Assembly (NCBI RefSeq): GCF_013128195.2
Contig: NZ_CP053452.2
Coordinates: 6,324,001-6,388,000, forward strand
Length of the DNA: 64,000 bases
Source of the DNA: Frigoriglobus tundricola
GTDB lineage: Bacteria; Planctomycetota; Planctomycetia; Gemmatales; Gemmataceae
Reading direction: 5' to 3'
A program made the position numbers and the translations under genes. Shown here in pieces: positions 41,801-51,404 of the stretch. The notes under the pieces are model-generated. The model saw only the letters and a list, made by a program, of their open reading frames with translations, made no database searches and was not told the origin of the DNA. Every line of letters begins with the position of its first letter. Within the stretch, counting starts at the first letter, position 1.

Positions 41801-43213
41801 ATGCGTTTCGTCCCCGTCGTGCCCGTATGCGTGCTTCTTGCCGCGGCCGCGAGCGGCCAGCCGCCCGCGGGGCTGTCCAACTGGCCGTTCGACGAGATCA
41901 CGCTCAAGAACGGGGCCAGGTTCCAGGGGCTGATTCTGAGCGAGGTGCCCGACGGCATCGAGTTCCGCTCGGTCCTCCGGCTCTCGGGCCGCCCCACCGT
42001 CACGCTCACCAGCTTCTTCGGTAAGGGCGAGATCGCCGGGGCCAAGCGGCTATCGAAGGAGGACCGCGAGGCGCTGAAAGAGAAGCTGTCGGAACTGGAC
42101 CCGCGCGGCGAGGGCGAGCGGAAGCGCATGGAGTCGCTGGAACTGGTCGCGGCCGAGTGGCCGGGCAAGGCCGCCGGCGCGCGGCGGTACGACTCGGACC
42201 ACTTCTCCCTCGTCTGCACCGGCACCGAGGAACTCACCCGCCGGTCGGCCGTTCGGCTGGAGCAGATCTACACCGCGTTCGCCCGGTTCCTGCCGCCCAC
42301 CGTGAGGTCCGCCCGGCCCACGGTCCTCATGCTCGCCACCGACCCGGACGAGTACAAGACGCTCCTCGGCCGGCTGAACGAGGCGGCCCTGCTCAACCCG
42401 GCGGTCTACGACGTGGCGACCAACCGCATCCTGTGCGGGACCGAACTGAAGCGCCTGGGCGACGAACTGCAATCCGCCCGCGTGCACCACGGGCAACAGG
42501 TCGCCGGGCTCGACCGCTACGAGGCCGGCGTCCGGAAGCTTTACAAGGGCGACGAACTGGCCCGCCATCTGAAATCGATCGCGGCCGAGCGGAAGCGGGC
42601 GTTCCTCGCCGACGTGAACAACGGGTTGAAGTTCGACGAGGCCACCGGGCGCCTCTTCGCGCTCCTGTACCACGAAGCGTTCCACGCCTACGTGGGGACG
42701 TTCGTTTACCCGCCGCTCAAGGCCCAGGACGTGAAAGCGGGGAAGGGCACCGGTGAACTGCCCCGGTGGCTGAACGAGGGGCTGGCGCAGGTGTTCGAGA
42801 CCGCCGTTGTGGAAGCCGGCGAGTTACGGGCCGATCACCCGGACGGGGAGCGCCTCCGGCTGGCAAAGGATTGGGTGAGGGGCAAGAACGGTGGGTCGCT
42901 CGTTCCGCTGGGCGACCTGCTCACCATCGGTCGCGGTGCATTTCTTGCATCCCATACCGACCAGAAGGCCGCGTCCGACCGGGCGTATCTGACGTGCTGG
43001 GCACTGGCCCACTATCTCACGTTCGACCGCCGGCTGATCGGGACAGAGGCGTTCCGTAAGTACCTGATCGCGGTGAACAGCGGCGGCGATCCGAAGCCGG
43101 CGTTCGCGGCCCTCGTGGGCCAGGATCTGACCGCGTTCGAGAAGGACTGGCACGCGTACCTAATGCGGCTCCAACCCGACGGCACGCTCACCGGGCTCGG
43201 CCCCAAGTCGTAA
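41801..43213 (+). CDS. Secreted gluzincin-like protein (DUF1570 type)
   Basis: 470 residues. Signal peptide MRFVPVVPVCVLLAAAASGQ from ATG 41801; an upstream start at 41771 would spoil the signal. The C-terminal half carries a zinc-protease pattern: LLYHEAFHAYVG (HExxH) and, about 30 residues later, RWLNEGLAQVFE supplying the third ligand Glu. This is the DUF1570 arrangement common in planctomycetes. The N-terminal half has EITLKNGARFQGLILSEVPDGIEF, a small beta domain. Likely a cell-surface metallopeptidase; substrate unknown. Confidence 0.82.
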   Translation: MRFVPVVPVCVLLAAAASGQPPAGLSNWPFDEITLKNGARFQGLILSEVPDGIEFRSVLRLSGRPTVTLTSFFGKGEIAGAKRLSKEDREALKEKLSELDPRGEGERKRMESLELVAAEWPGKAAGARRYDSDHFSLVCTGTEELTRRSAVRLEQIYTAFARFLPPTVRSARPTVLMLATDPDEYKTLLGRLNEAALLNPAVYDVATNRILCGTELKRLGDELQSARVHHGQQVAGLDRYEAGVRKLYKGDELARHLKSIAAERKRAFLADVNNGLKFDEATGRLFALLYHEAFHAYVGTFVYPPLKAQDVKAGKGTGELPRWLNEGLAQVFETAVVEAGELRADHPDGERLRLAKDWVRGKNGGSLVPLGDLLTIGRGAFLASHTDQKAASDRAYLTCWALAHYLTFDRRLIGTEAFRKYLIAVNSGGDPKPAFAALVGQDLTAFEKDWHAYLMRLQPDGTLTGLGPKS

Positions 43214-43265
43214 AGTCGATGACGTAAGTCGCTGATGTTGTTGATTTTACGACTTTCGACTTTAC
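43206..43265. repeat. AAGTCGTAAAGTCG palindromic repeat
   Basis: Inverted copies of gtaaagtcg/cgactttac-type units overlap the stop codon of the preceding gene and lie between convergent genes. A longer, better copy is at 46092-46189. It probably acts as a bidirectional transcription end. Confidence 0.65.
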
Positions 43266-43290
43266 AATTCGGACTCGAGGCTTTCGACGC

Positions 43291-44112
43291 TTATGATTTG
43301 TGCCCCTCCGCCTTCGGCCCTTCTGGAACCGGAGGGTCCTGCCGGTGGATGCCGAACTCCTGATCGGCCGCGCCGTCGGAGAGCGGTTCGTCGTTCGGCT
43401 TGTCGTGGTGCCGGCCGGTTACGGTTTCGACCGCTTTTTCAACGGCCTTTTCGACGGCGTGCCCGACCGCGACCGCCGGCTTGGAGATGATCGCGGGCAT
43501 GTGCGGCGCCTCGCCGGTCGAAACGTGTCGGGAGAACACGTACTTGTACAGCAGCGCCCCGCCGACCGCGGCCAACAAGTGGCTGATGACGAGCGACCGG
43601 TACTCGTTGATCTTCTTGAAGATCTCGAGCACCTGGTCGGTCAGGAAATACGACAGCCAGAACAGCAAGTTGACCAGCGGAATGGCGTAGATGGCGTCGG
43701 CCATGAGGAACCGGCCCAGCGGCACCCGTAGCACGCCCGCAATGATAAACACCGGCGCCCGGATCCCCGGCAGCATGCGGGCGCCCAGCAGCACCCAGAT
43801 GCCGCGTTCGGCGAAGTTCTTCTCGATCTGTTCCTGCTTCTCCAGTGGTACGAAGTTCCGGCGCACGAACCCGATTTCGAGCAGGTGGCGCCCCCAGACG
43901 CGGCCCGTGCCGTACAGCACGCCGTCGCCGATCACGACCCCGGCGATCACCAGCGGGAGCATGTAGTACCAGTGGAGCCGCGTGTCCTCGTGCCCGACCA
44001 GCGCGCCGGCCGTGATGACTGGCAGCTCTTCCGGAATCGGGAACCCGAACCCGGCGGCCAGGAGGGCGGCGAAGACGCCGACGTAACCGTACTGGTCGAA
44101 ATGTTCCAGCAT
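43291..44112 (-). CDS. DedA family membrane protein with long C-terminal tail
   Basis: 273 residues. The DedA/SNARE-associated domain fills residues 1-200: FGFPIPEELPVITAGALVG, VVIGDGVLYGTGRVWGRHLL, the conserved Glu and Arg in GARMLPGIRAPVFIIAGV, and further TM segments. DedA proteins are thought to move or flip lipid carriers. The last about 70 residues are polar, with the repeat VEKAVEKAVETV, and likely cytoplasmic. ATG 44112. Confidence 0.9.
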   Translation of the reverse strand: MLEHFDQYGYVGVFAALLAAGFGFPIPEELPVITAGALVGHEDTRLHWYYMLPLVIAGVVIGDGVLYGTGRVWGRHLLEIGFVRRNFVPLEKQEQIEKNFAERGIWVLLGARMLPGIRAPVFIIAGVLRVPLGRFLMADAIYAIPLVNLLFWLSYFLTDQVLEIFKKINEYRSLVISHLLAAVGGALLYKYVFSRHVSTGEAPHMPAIISKPAVAVGHAVEKAVEKAVETVTGRHHDKPNDEPLSDGAADQEFGIHRQDPPVPEGPKAEGHKS

Positions 44113-44295
44113 CTTGCGACCCGTGGGGGCGTCCCGACCGGTGCCGGGCGATTTTGACAGCGTACCGTTAACAGCGCGCTATGGGCAGTGGGCGGAGAAA
44201 AAGCACCGCTTCTAATTCTCGGTTGCGTTCGGGTCGGTGCGGATCTTTTCTGTCCGCTGCCATTAACTATTGCTCACTCTCCGAAGGACCCGCGC

Positions 44296-45120
44296 ATGAA
44301 ACTGGGGCTCATCAACTCCGCCTGGGCTCAGGCCGGTCGGGGCACCGCGTTCGGAATCCAGCAGACGAAGGCCATCGGGTTCGATTCGATCGACATTTTC
44401 GCCGACCCGCTCGACACCGACGCGCGGGAGCGGAAACTGATCCGCACGGAGTGCGAGCGGGTCGGGCTGCCGATCATCAGCGTCGCGTGCGTGGCCGTCG
44501 GCCTCATCGACCTCAACCCGAGCGTGCAGCGGTTCCACGCGGGCCGGTGCCGGGCGTACCTCGACTTCTGCTACGAGCTGGGCGCCCGGAACCTGCTCCT
44601 CGTACTGGGCGAGTACATCTGGGAGCGGCAGGTGATTCCGGCCGCGGAGCAGTGGGCGACCGCCGTGACCCACCTCAAGGCGCTGGGCGATTATGCCGCG
44701 CAACTCGGCCTCGAGATCGCGCTCGAATTGGAGCCCTTCCGGCAGTCGCTACTGAACGACGTACCGAACATGGTGAAGTTCATCGACGAGGTGAACCATC
44801 CCGCCGTGCGTGCGAACATCGATGTTTCGCACCTCCACTTAGCGGCCGCGCGGCCCGAGGAGCTGCGGGCGCTCGCGGGCAAAGTGGCCCACGTTCACAT
44901 CAGTGATTGCAACGGTCAGGTACACGGCGACCTGCCGCCGGGGCGCGGCGTAGTGGACTTTGTGCCGTACCTGCGAGAGATTGCGGCACTGGGGATTGAT
45001 GGGGCAATTAGCGTGGAACTGGAGTATTCCCCCGAGCCGGGAAAAATCGTCGAGTGGGTAACGGAAGCCTACCGGGAGACGGACAAACTGCTCCGCACCG
45101 CGGGCATCGCGCGCGAATAA
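44296..45120 (+). CDS. Sugar phosphate isomerase/epimerase-like TIM-barrel protein
   Basis: 274 residues of the xylose-isomerase-like TIM-barrel (AP endonuclease 2) superfamily. Seen: KLGLINSAWAQ, IGFDSIDIFAD, ALELEPFRQ (metal Glu), NIDVSHLHLAA (metal Asp/His), VAHVHISDCNG (metal His) and SVELEYSP (metal Glu). The reaction cannot be predicted further. ATG 44296 has gaagga 7 bases upstream. It stands alone on its strand, with LOG 158 bp downstream. Confidence 0.87.
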   Translation: MKLGLINSAWAQAGRGTAFGIQQTKAIGFDSIDIFADPLDTDARERKLIRTECERVGLPIISVACVAVGLIDLNPSVQRFHAGRCRAYLDFCYELGARNLLLVLGEYIWERQVIPAAEQWATAVTHLKALGDYAAQLGLEIALELEPFRQSLLNDVPNMVKFIDEVNHPAVRANIDVSHLHLAAARPEELRALAGKVAHVHISDCNGQVHGDLPPGRGVVDFVPYLREIAALGIDGAISVELEYSPEPGKIVEWVTEAYRETDKLLRTAGIARE

Positions 45121-45278
45121 TACCATTTGCTGAGTAAGTGTCTGCCCCCAGGGCACGAACGGCGAATGGCCCACCGGTGACCGACCAACGACGAAGGGAA
45201 GACCCCCGTCTTTGGTTCTTCCCGCATCGTAAGCGGGTCACGGTGGGCCGTTGCCATTCGCGTAAGTATGGTGGAACG

Positions 45279-46082
45279 ATGGCCGATCAAGTAATCGAAA
45301 CGGACCTGGAGCGCCGGTCCGGTGAGTGGCAGCGGAACGCGGGCGAGGCGGCGCCGGAGGCGAAGAAGTTCCTTCAGGGGCCTCAGCACCGCCAGTTCGA
45401 GCTGTGGCAGGCCGTGAAGATCTTCCGCGAGCTGGTGTACGGCTTCCGGAAGCTCCACTTCGTCGGGCCGTGCGTGACCGTGTTCGGCTCCGCCCGGTTC
45501 GACGAGCGCCACCGGTACTACGTCATGGCCCGCGAGGTGGGCCGCCTGCTCGCGCGGTCCGGGTTCACCACGATGACCGGCGGCGGCCCGGGGATCATGG
45601 AGGCCGCCAACCGCGGCGCCCGCGACATCGGCGGCCGGTCGATCGGGTGCAACATCGTGCTGCCGATGGAGCAGAAGCCGAACCCGTATGTCGATTCGTG
45701 GATCGACTTCGAGTACTTCTTCGTCCGCAAGCTGATGCTGGTGAAGTACAGCTACGCGTTCGTCGTGATGCCCGGCGGGTTCGGCACGATGGACGAACTG
45801 TTCGAGGTGGCGACGCTGATCCAGACCGGGAAGCTGGAGAACTTCCCCGTCGCGCTGATGGGCGCGGACTACTGGCGCCCGCTCATGGACCAGTTGCGGG
45901 TGATGGCGAACGAGAGGACCATCGACCCGGCCGACCTCGACCAGCTCATCGTCTCCGACGACCCGGGCGAGGTGGTGTCGGGCGTTACGGATATTGCGAT
46001 GAAGCGGTTCGGCCTGACCTACGGCCCGCAGTGCAAACCGCGGTGGTGGCTCGGCGAGCGGTGGCACCGGCTGAGGAAGTAG
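45279..46082 (+). CDS. LOG family protein (nucleotide 5'-monophosphate phosphoribohydrolase-like)
   Basis: 267 residues with a Rossmann-type core. Seen: VTVFGSARF, the signature TGGGPGIMEAANRGA and PGGFGTMDELFE, which define the LOG / TIGR00730 family. Members cleave ribose 5-phosphate from cytokinin or other nucleoside monophosphates. An N-terminal extension of about 60 residues precedes the core. ATG 45279 follows gtggaacg; the frame is open upstream, but that sequence does not look coding. Confidence 0.9.
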   Translation: MADQVIETDLERRSGEWQRNAGEAAPEAKKFLQGPQHRQFELWQAVKIFRELVYGFRKLHFVGPCVTVFGSARFDERHRYYVMAREVGRLLARSGFTTMTGGGPGIMEAANRGARDIGGRSIGCNIVLPMEQKPNPYVDSWIDFEYFFVRKLMLVKYSYAFVVMPGGFGTMDELFEVATLIQTGKLENFPVALMGADYWRPLMDQLRVMANERTIDPADLDQLIVSDDPGEVVSGVTDIAMKRFGLTYGPQCKPRWWLGERWHRLRK

Positions 46083-46091
46083 GCATCGAGA

Positions 46092-46189
46092 AGTCGGAAG
46101 TCGTAAAAGTCCAAAGTCGTAAAGTCAAGAACCAAGAAACAGTCTTTGGTTTTCGACTTTACGACTTTCGACTTTATGGCTTCCGACTG
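46092..46189. repeat. Long imperfect inverted repeat of AAGTCGTAAAGTC units
   Basis: Arms of about 45 bp (46092-46136 and 46145-46189) match with few differences when one is reversed, ending in gtcggaag. The arms contain direct repeats of aagtcgtaaa. It lies between convergent genes. Confidence 0.85.
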
Positions 46190-46224
46190 TTCTTATACAC
46201 GAACCCGCTGAGAGCGTCTGTTTT

Positions 46225-46284
46225 CGTGGCACAGGCTTTCGAGCCTGTGTGCCTTGAAGCACAGGCTCGAAAGCCTGTGCCACG
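46225..46284. repeat. Perfect 25-bp inverted repeat, CACAGGCT family
   Basis: Arms 46225-46249 and 46260-46284 are exact inverse copies with a 10-base loop. Each arm is itself an 8-bp hairpin, cacaggct-ttcg-agcctgtg. It sits between convergent genes, just after the previous repeat. Confidence 0.9.
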
Positions 46285-46319
46285 AGCCGAAAACCGGACA
46301 GACTCGCCGGGTTCATGTA

Positions 46320-46781
46320 TTAGTGGTTCGCGTAGCTGTCATAGGCCCGCGGGCACTGGAAGCCCTGGCCGAACGGCGGGGAGAACTGCGTGGTGGGGCA
46401 GTGCTTCCACAGCCCGCCGCACGTCGGGCCGCACGACGAGAAGAACTGCGAGCAGGTGCCGAACTGGAACGCCAGCGTGCTCTTGAGGCTGCCGCAGCCG
46501 TTCTGGCACGGGTAGCCGTACATGCAGTTGCCGCCGGTCACGTTGGACATCGTGAACGCGCCGCGGGTGCTGTAGGTGGCGGACCTCGGAGCGCAGTTGC
46601 TGCACCCGCCGGTGCCGCTAATGACGGTCGCTCCGGCGGTCGGCTGGATCGGGGCTGCGGCCATCACGCCGGGCACGGCGGACTTCGCCGGAGCCGGTTG
46701 CGGTTGGTATTGGGGCTGCTGAGCGGACGCGACGCCGGCGACGAACAGCACACCGAATGCGGCCAGGAACAATCTTCGCAT
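46320..46781 (-). CDS. Small secreted Cys-rich protein
   Basis: 153 residues. Signal peptide RRLFLAAFGVLFVAGVASAQ, then a Gln/Pro/Ala-rich stretch, then a C-terminal domain with ten Cys (GCSNC, NCMYGYPCQNGC, GTCSQF, SCGPTCGG, HCPTT, QCPRAY) and many Gly/Asn. An even Cys count suggests disulfides outside the cytoplasm. No family is recognised. ATG 46781 follows a ggttctcacc region with only a weak ribosome site. Confidence 0.75.
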   Translation of the reverse strand: MRRLFLAAFGVLFVAGVASAQQPQYQPQPAPAKSAVPGVMAAAPIQPTAGATVISGTGGCSNCAPRSATYSTRGAFTMSNVTGGNCMYGYPCQNGCGSLKSTLAFQFGTCSQFFSSCGPTCGGLWKHCPTTQFSPPFGQGFQCPRAYDSYANH

Positions 46782-47020
46782 GGTGAGAACCCTTCCGTGG
46801 TAACGCCGCTTCCGTCGCGGCTAATCGTCCATCGGAGGGCAGCGAACCGCGCCATCGGCAAATGGGGCGTCGAGGGACCAGCAAGTGTACCGAACCACTC
46901 GTGCTGGCGCGGTCGAAATGATGGGTCCGCATTCGCGTGGGGAAGGGGCCGGGCGGAGTGTAGCGGTTGACCCGCTTTTCGCACGCTCGTGTCGGCCGAA
47001 GGCGCCGGTCGTAGCGCGTC

Positions 47021-47791
47021 TTATGCCTCAGCGATGCGACGGATGATTCGCCCGTAGTCCGGTGCGAACGACTCCCAAACGCCGCTCCTCAGCGCGATCC
47101 GGTTCGGCCAGTTCACCAGGTTCAGGTGGTCGCCGGTCCACACGTCCATGTGTTCGCCCCACCGGGCCGACGCGACCGATACGACCCCGTCGTTCGGCCC
47201 TTCCGCTTGGCTCACGATCCCGTGTGGGATTCGCCACTCCGGCCCCATCCACCGGCTCTCGCACACGCCGGCGACCGACAGGTAGCGCACGCCCGGCGCG
47301 TCGGGCACCGTTTCGTTGAACTGCTGGCAGCCGAACGTGGTGAGGTCGAGGAACGCCTGGTACGAGACGCCGAGGAGTTGGAAGAACGGCGCCGCCAGCC
47401 GGCCGAACCGTCGCACGCCCCAGTCGGCGAACGCGCTGCCGCGGTGCGGGGTGCCCACGGTGGTGAGCGACTTCACCCGCTCGGCCATGCCCAGGCGCGA
47501 CACCATGTACCGGCCGTCGAGCCCGCCCATGCTGTGCCCGATCACGTGGACCGGTCCGGTCGGGACGTTCCGTTCGATGTACCGCTTGAGTTCGGCGGCA
47601 CGGGCCTCGACGCCCAGGGTGCAGCTCAACCGCGGAACCAGGACCCGGTTCCCGGCGGTTTCGAGCTGCTGGCGGATGCCGGGGAAGTAGTCGCGCAGCG
47701 TCCGGCCGAGCGCGGTGACGCGCTCGTAACCGCACAACCCGTGGACGAGGACAATGGGTGCGTCGAGTTTCGGGGTCTGGGTATCGGGCAA
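47021..47791 (-). CDS. Triacylglycerol lipase/esterase-like alpha/beta hydrolase
   Basis: 256 residues. Seen: PIVLVHGLCGYERV (oxyanion HG), nucleophile elbow VIGHSMGGLDGRY, TVGTPHRGSAFADW, acid region EGPNDGVVSVASARWG, and the catalytic His in WTGDHLNLVNW. This is the bacterial lipase family I-like pattern. The start is uncertain: TTG 47791 has aaagga 9 bases upstream. The frame stays open to 47995, but that part reads through the promoter region of the divergent gene. No signal peptide with this start. Confidence 0.85.
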   Translation of the reverse strand: MPDTQTPKLDAPIVLVHGLCGYERVTALGRTLRDYFPGIRQQLETAGNRVLVPRLSCTLGVEARAAELKRYIERNVPTGPVHVIGHSMGGLDGRYMVSRLGMAERVKSLTTVGTPHRGSAFADWGVRRFGRLAAPFFQLLGVSYQAFLDLTTFGCQQFNETVPDAPGVRYLSVAGVCESRWMGPEWRIPHGIVSQAEGPNDGVVSVASARWGEHMDVWTGDHLNLVNWPNRIALRSGVWESFAPDYGRIIRRIAEA

Positions 47792-48014
47792 GTCTGGTAG
47801 TCCTTTAAATGCAAAACAAGACGAAGCTCGTTCCGGCGATTGAGCCGGCCGAGGGGAGAATCCGTTCGCGTCGGGCTGTGTCGGCAGCGGAGAGAGTCGG
47901 TAAGATGCTTCGATTCGACCGCAGCAGCGAGACCGCGGAGAAGAAGCCCGCGTTTGGGACAGCGTCGCGAAAACTGTTAGGATCAATACATACAACCTTC
48001 ACGGGACGCACGCA

Positions 48015-48923
48015 ATGGGAATTTCTGTCGCACAGCCCGGAAAAACACGAATCGGCTGGATCGGAACCGGCGTGATGGGGCGCTGGATGTGTGAACATGC
48101 GATGAAGAAAGGGTTTACGGCGACAGTGTATAACCGCTCGGCGGACAAGGCACAACCGCTGGTGGATCAGGGGGCGAAATTAGCCCAGACGCCGAAAGAA
48201 GTTGCGGCGAATTCGGACATCGTGTTCGCGATCGTGGGGTTTCCGAAGGACGTGCGGGAAGTGTTTCTCGGCTCCGAAGGCGCGCTGGCGGGAGCGAAGC
48301 CGGGTACGGTGCTGGTGGACATGACGACGAGCGAGCCGTCGCTGGCGAAGGAGATTTATGAAGCGGCGAAGGCCAAGGATGTCGCCGCACTCGACGCCCC
48401 GGTGAGTGGCGGCGACGTGGGCGCGAAGAACGCGGCCCTGTCGATCATGATCGGGGGCGACAAGGAAGTGGTCGCGGCCGTGCAACCGGTGTTCGAGGCG
48501 ATGGGGAAGACGATCGTTCATCAGGGCACGGCCGGCGCCGGTCAGCACACGAAGATGGTGAACCAGATCCTCATCTCGTCGAACATGATCGCGGTGTGTG
48601 AGGGGCTGCTGTACGGCTACAAGGCGGGCCTCGACCTGGAAACGGTGTTCAAGAGCGTGAGCGTGGGCGCGGCCGGGAGTAAGGCGCTAGAAGTGCTCGG
48701 GCCGCGGATGCTCCTCCGCAACTTCGAGCCCGGTTTCTACGTCGAGCACTTCATCAAGGACATGGGCATCGCGCTGGCGGAAGCGGAGAAGATGAACCTG
48801 TGCCTGCCGGGCCTGGGGCTGGCGAAGCAGCTCTACGAAGCCGTGCGGGCGCAGGGCTACGGGCGCAAAGGCACGCAGGCGCTGCTTTTGGCGCTGGAGC
48901 ACATCAACAACGTGAAGCGGTGA
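48015..48923 (+). CDS. Beta-hydroxyacid dehydrogenase family protein (3-hydroxyisobutyrate dehydrogenase-like)
   Basis: 302 residues. Seen: NAD(P)-binding [13 protein letters not shown], substrate-binding [14 protein letters not shown], and the catalytic Lys in [11 protein letters not shown]. Members reduce or oxidise small beta-hydroxyacids or semialdehydes such as tartronate semialdehyde or 3-hydroxyisobutyrate; the substrate is not clear from sequence. The start at ATG 48015 gives a normal length. It is divergent from the lipase gene. Confidence 0.92.
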   Translation: MGISVAQPGKTRIGWIGTGVMGRWMCEHAMKKGFTATVYNRSADKAQPLVDQGAKLAQTPKEVAANSDIVFAIVGFPKDVREVFLGSEGALAGAKPGTVLVDMTTSEPSLAKEIYEAAKAKDVAALDAPVSGGDVGAKNAALSIMIGGDKEVVAAVQPVFEAMGKTIVHQGTAGAGQHTKMVNQILISSNMIAVCEGLLYGYKAGLDLETVFKSVSVGAAGSKALEVLGPRMLLRNFEPGFYVEHFIKDMGIALAEAEKMNLCLPGLGLAKQLYEAVRAQGYGRKGTQALLLALEHINNVKR

Positions 48924-48947
48924 GCCCCGCAGTTCGGCGATGACTTG

Positions 48948-51200
48948 TCAGCGCAGCGACGTATCGCGGAACGGTTGGTTCGTGAGGTACAGCGCCCGCT
49001 GCTTTTCGATCCGCTGGGCGAGCGGGTCGAGTCGCGTGGCACGGGCCTGTTCGATGGCCACGCTGCTGACCGCGGCCGCGTCCGCGTACCGCCCGGCCGC
49101 GGCGTAGGCCGCGGCGAGCACCTCGAGTAGCGCGGGTTGCCGGCGCTCGGTCACCCGGCAGGCCTGCTCGGCGAGAGCGACGGCGGCCCTCTCGTCCCTT
49201 TGGGCCGGGTCGGGGTGGGTAGCGAGAACCCACGCGTTCCGGGCGTACCGGGCCGGCCACCGCGGCTCCAGGCGGAGCGCCTCGCGCTCCTCGGTCAGCG
49301 CCTCCTCCGCTCGCCCCGACCGGGCCAGGACGGCCGCGAGGGCGAGGCGGTGCGGGCTCTTCGACGGCTCAAGGCGCGCGGCCGCCCGAAAGCACTCCAC
49401 CGCGCGGGCGTCGTCCCCGACGTCCTCGTACGCGCGGCCCAGATTGAGGTGGGCGTTGGCGAACTGGGGGTTCAACCGGACCGCTTCGGCGAGCGCGCGA
49501 ACGGCCCCGTCGCGGCGACCGATTTTGCCGAGGAGCGTTCCCAGGTTGTAATGGGCCGCGGCCGAATCGGGTTCGAGCTCGATGGCGCGGCGGTAGGCGC
49601 GCTCGGCGGCGGCGGTGTCGCCCCGCTGTTCCAGCACGGCTCCGTAGTTCAGGTGCGCCATCGGCAGATCGGCCGAAACCCGGAGCGCGCGCTCCAGTTC
49701 CGCGGCGGCCTCCTCCCACCGGCGCTGCTTCACGAGAACGGTCCCCAGATTCATCCGCGCCAGCGCGAAATTCGGATCCCGTTCGAGTGCCTGCCGGAAC
49801 CGGGCCTCGGCCTCCGGGAACTCGTTCCGGTCCATCAGAAGGACCCCGAACTCGTTGTAGTACTGCGGCTCACTCGGCTCCATGCGGAGCGCCGCGCGGA
49901 TGTGGTGCAGCGCGTCGTCGCTCCGGCCCTCGCCCCTGAGAGCCGTTGCCAGGTTGTAATGCGCGTGGAAGTCGGACCCCACCACCGCAAGAACCCGTTC
50001 CCAGAGGGCAACACCGTTCCGCCAGTGCTCGATCTGGGACCGCGTCACGAGCAGACCGGCGGCAACAGTTCCGACGGCCACGAGGGTTCCGATCCGGGTG
50101 GCGCCGCGTCCGGTCGCGGCCCCCATCACCCCGCGCCGGGCGGCCCAGGTCAGAGCGACGTACAGGCCGAGGAACGGGATGTAGGCGTACCGGTCGGCCA
50201 GGGCCTGCCGCCCGACCTGAACGATCCCGATCACCGGGACGAGGGTCCCGAGGAACCACGCCCAACCGACTGCCACTTGCGGCACCCGGGCGCGGAGCCG
50301 CCAGCACGTGTAACTGATGCCGACGAGCAGCGCGCCACAGAGCAAGACGTCCCCCGCGGGGCGCGATCCGGGGTGGGGGTAGTACGCCGCCAGGTCGTTC
50401 GGCCAGAACAGCTTTCGGAGGTAGATCGCGTACGCCACGACGGCGTTGCCCGCACGGTCCCCCAGTGGCAGCGCCCCCAGTCCCGCTGTCGCCCCGCCCG
50501 CCCGCTGGGCGGCCACGGTCACGGCGCTCGCCAAGCCGGCCAGTACGAAGAGCGGAACCTTCTCCCGAAACAAGCGGGAAAACGTCTCGGCTCGCCGGAG
50601 CGGCCAGTAGTCCATCAGGAGCAGCGCGCACGGGAACGTCACGAGCATCGGCTTGACGAGGAGGCCCATCGCGAACACCAGCACCAGCGCCGCGTACCGC
50701 CCCGGCCCCGGGCGGGCCACGTACCGGGCGTAGAGCAACAGGCCGAGGAGCCAGAACGTTGCGGACAGAACGTCTTTTCGCTCGGAGACCCAGGCCACGG
50801 ATTCGACGTGGATGGGGTGGACGGCGAAAAGCGCGGCGGCCACGGCCGCCGGCCACAGGGAGGCAGTAGTCCGTAAGAGGAACGCGTAAAACAGGAGCAC
50901 GTTGGTCGCGTGCAGGACCAGGTTGGTGAGATGAAAGCCGGCCGCACCGGGCCCGAAGACGGTGGCGTCGGCCTGGAGCGAGAGCCAGGTCAACGGGTGC
51001 CAGTTCGACGCGTGAAAGGTCGAAAACGCCCAGCCGAAAGCTTCAGATGAAAGGCCGCCTGTCACGTGGCTGTTTTCATACACATATTTTTGATCGTCCC
51101 AGTTAACGAACCCGCATTTGAGTGCGGGGCTGTAGGCCAACGTGGTGAGTAGGACGAGAAGGAGCCCGACGGCCACACTCGGCGGGACGGTTCGCATCAT
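48948..51200 (-). CDS. TMTC-like polytopic membrane protein with C-terminal TPR array
   Basis: 750 residues. The N-terminal about 400 residues hold some ten TM helices with GT-C-like features: FVNWDDQKYVYEN (the DD of the first periplasmic loop), HPLTWLSLQADATVFG, HPIHVESVAWVSERKDVLSA. The remainder is at least six TPR units (AHYNLATALRGEGRSDDAL, AHLNYGAVLEQRGDTAAAER, AHYNLGTLLGKIGRRDGAV, AHLNLGRAYEDVGDDARAV). This layout matches the TMTC type (O-mannosyltransferase-like) widely found in planctomycetes. A glycosyl-transfer role is inferred. ATG 51200. Confidence 0.85.
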   Translation of the reverse strand: MMRTVPPSVAVGLLLVLLTTLAYSPALKCGFVNWDDQKYVYENSHVTGGLSSEAFGWAFSTFHASNWHPLTWLSLQADATVFGPGAAGFHLTNLVLHATNVLLFYAFLLRTTASLWPAAVAAALFAVHPIHVESVAWVSERKDVLSATFWLLGLLLYARYVARPGPGRYAALVLVFAMGLLVKPMLVTFPCALLLMDYWPLRRAETFSRLFREKVPLFVLAGLASAVTVAAQRAGGATAGLGALPLGDRAGNAVVAYAIYLRKLFWPNDLAAYYPHPGSRPAGDVLLCGALLVGISYTCWRLRARVPQVAVGWAWFLGTLVPVIGIVQVGRQALADRYAYIPFLGLYVALTWAARRGVMGAATGRGATRIGTLVAVGTVAAGLLVTRSQIEHWRNGVALWERVLAVVGSDFHAHYNLATALRGEGRSDDALHHIRAALRMEPSEPQYYNEFGVLLMDRNEFPEAEARFRQALERDPNFALARMNLGTVLVKQRRWEEAAAELERALRVSADLPMAHLNYGAVLEQRGDTAAAERAYRRAIELEPDSAAAHYNLGTLLGKIGRRDGAVRALAEAVRLNPQFANAHLNLGRAYEDVGDDARAVECFRAAARLEPSKSPHRLALAAVLARSGRAEEALTEEREALRLEPRWPARYARNAWVLATHPDPAQRDERAAVALAEQACRVTERRQPALLEVLAAAYAAAGRYADAAAVSSVAIEQARATRLDPLAQRIEKQRALYLTNQPFRDTSLR

Positions 51201-51404
51201 AAATCACTTGATCGCTCAGGACGTCTACCACTGGATGCTCTAGGAGCCGTCCGGAAGCCGCGATGTGAATTCTGAGTGAATCCGCCCTCCCGAAGCCGAG
51301 TACGACGCCCCGATCTCCTCCGCGAACCGTCCCGGATCGCCGCCACGTCCAGTTCAGTCGGGGGCGCTCGGGTGTGGACCGGGCGCTCATGCCGTCACCG
51401 GCTT

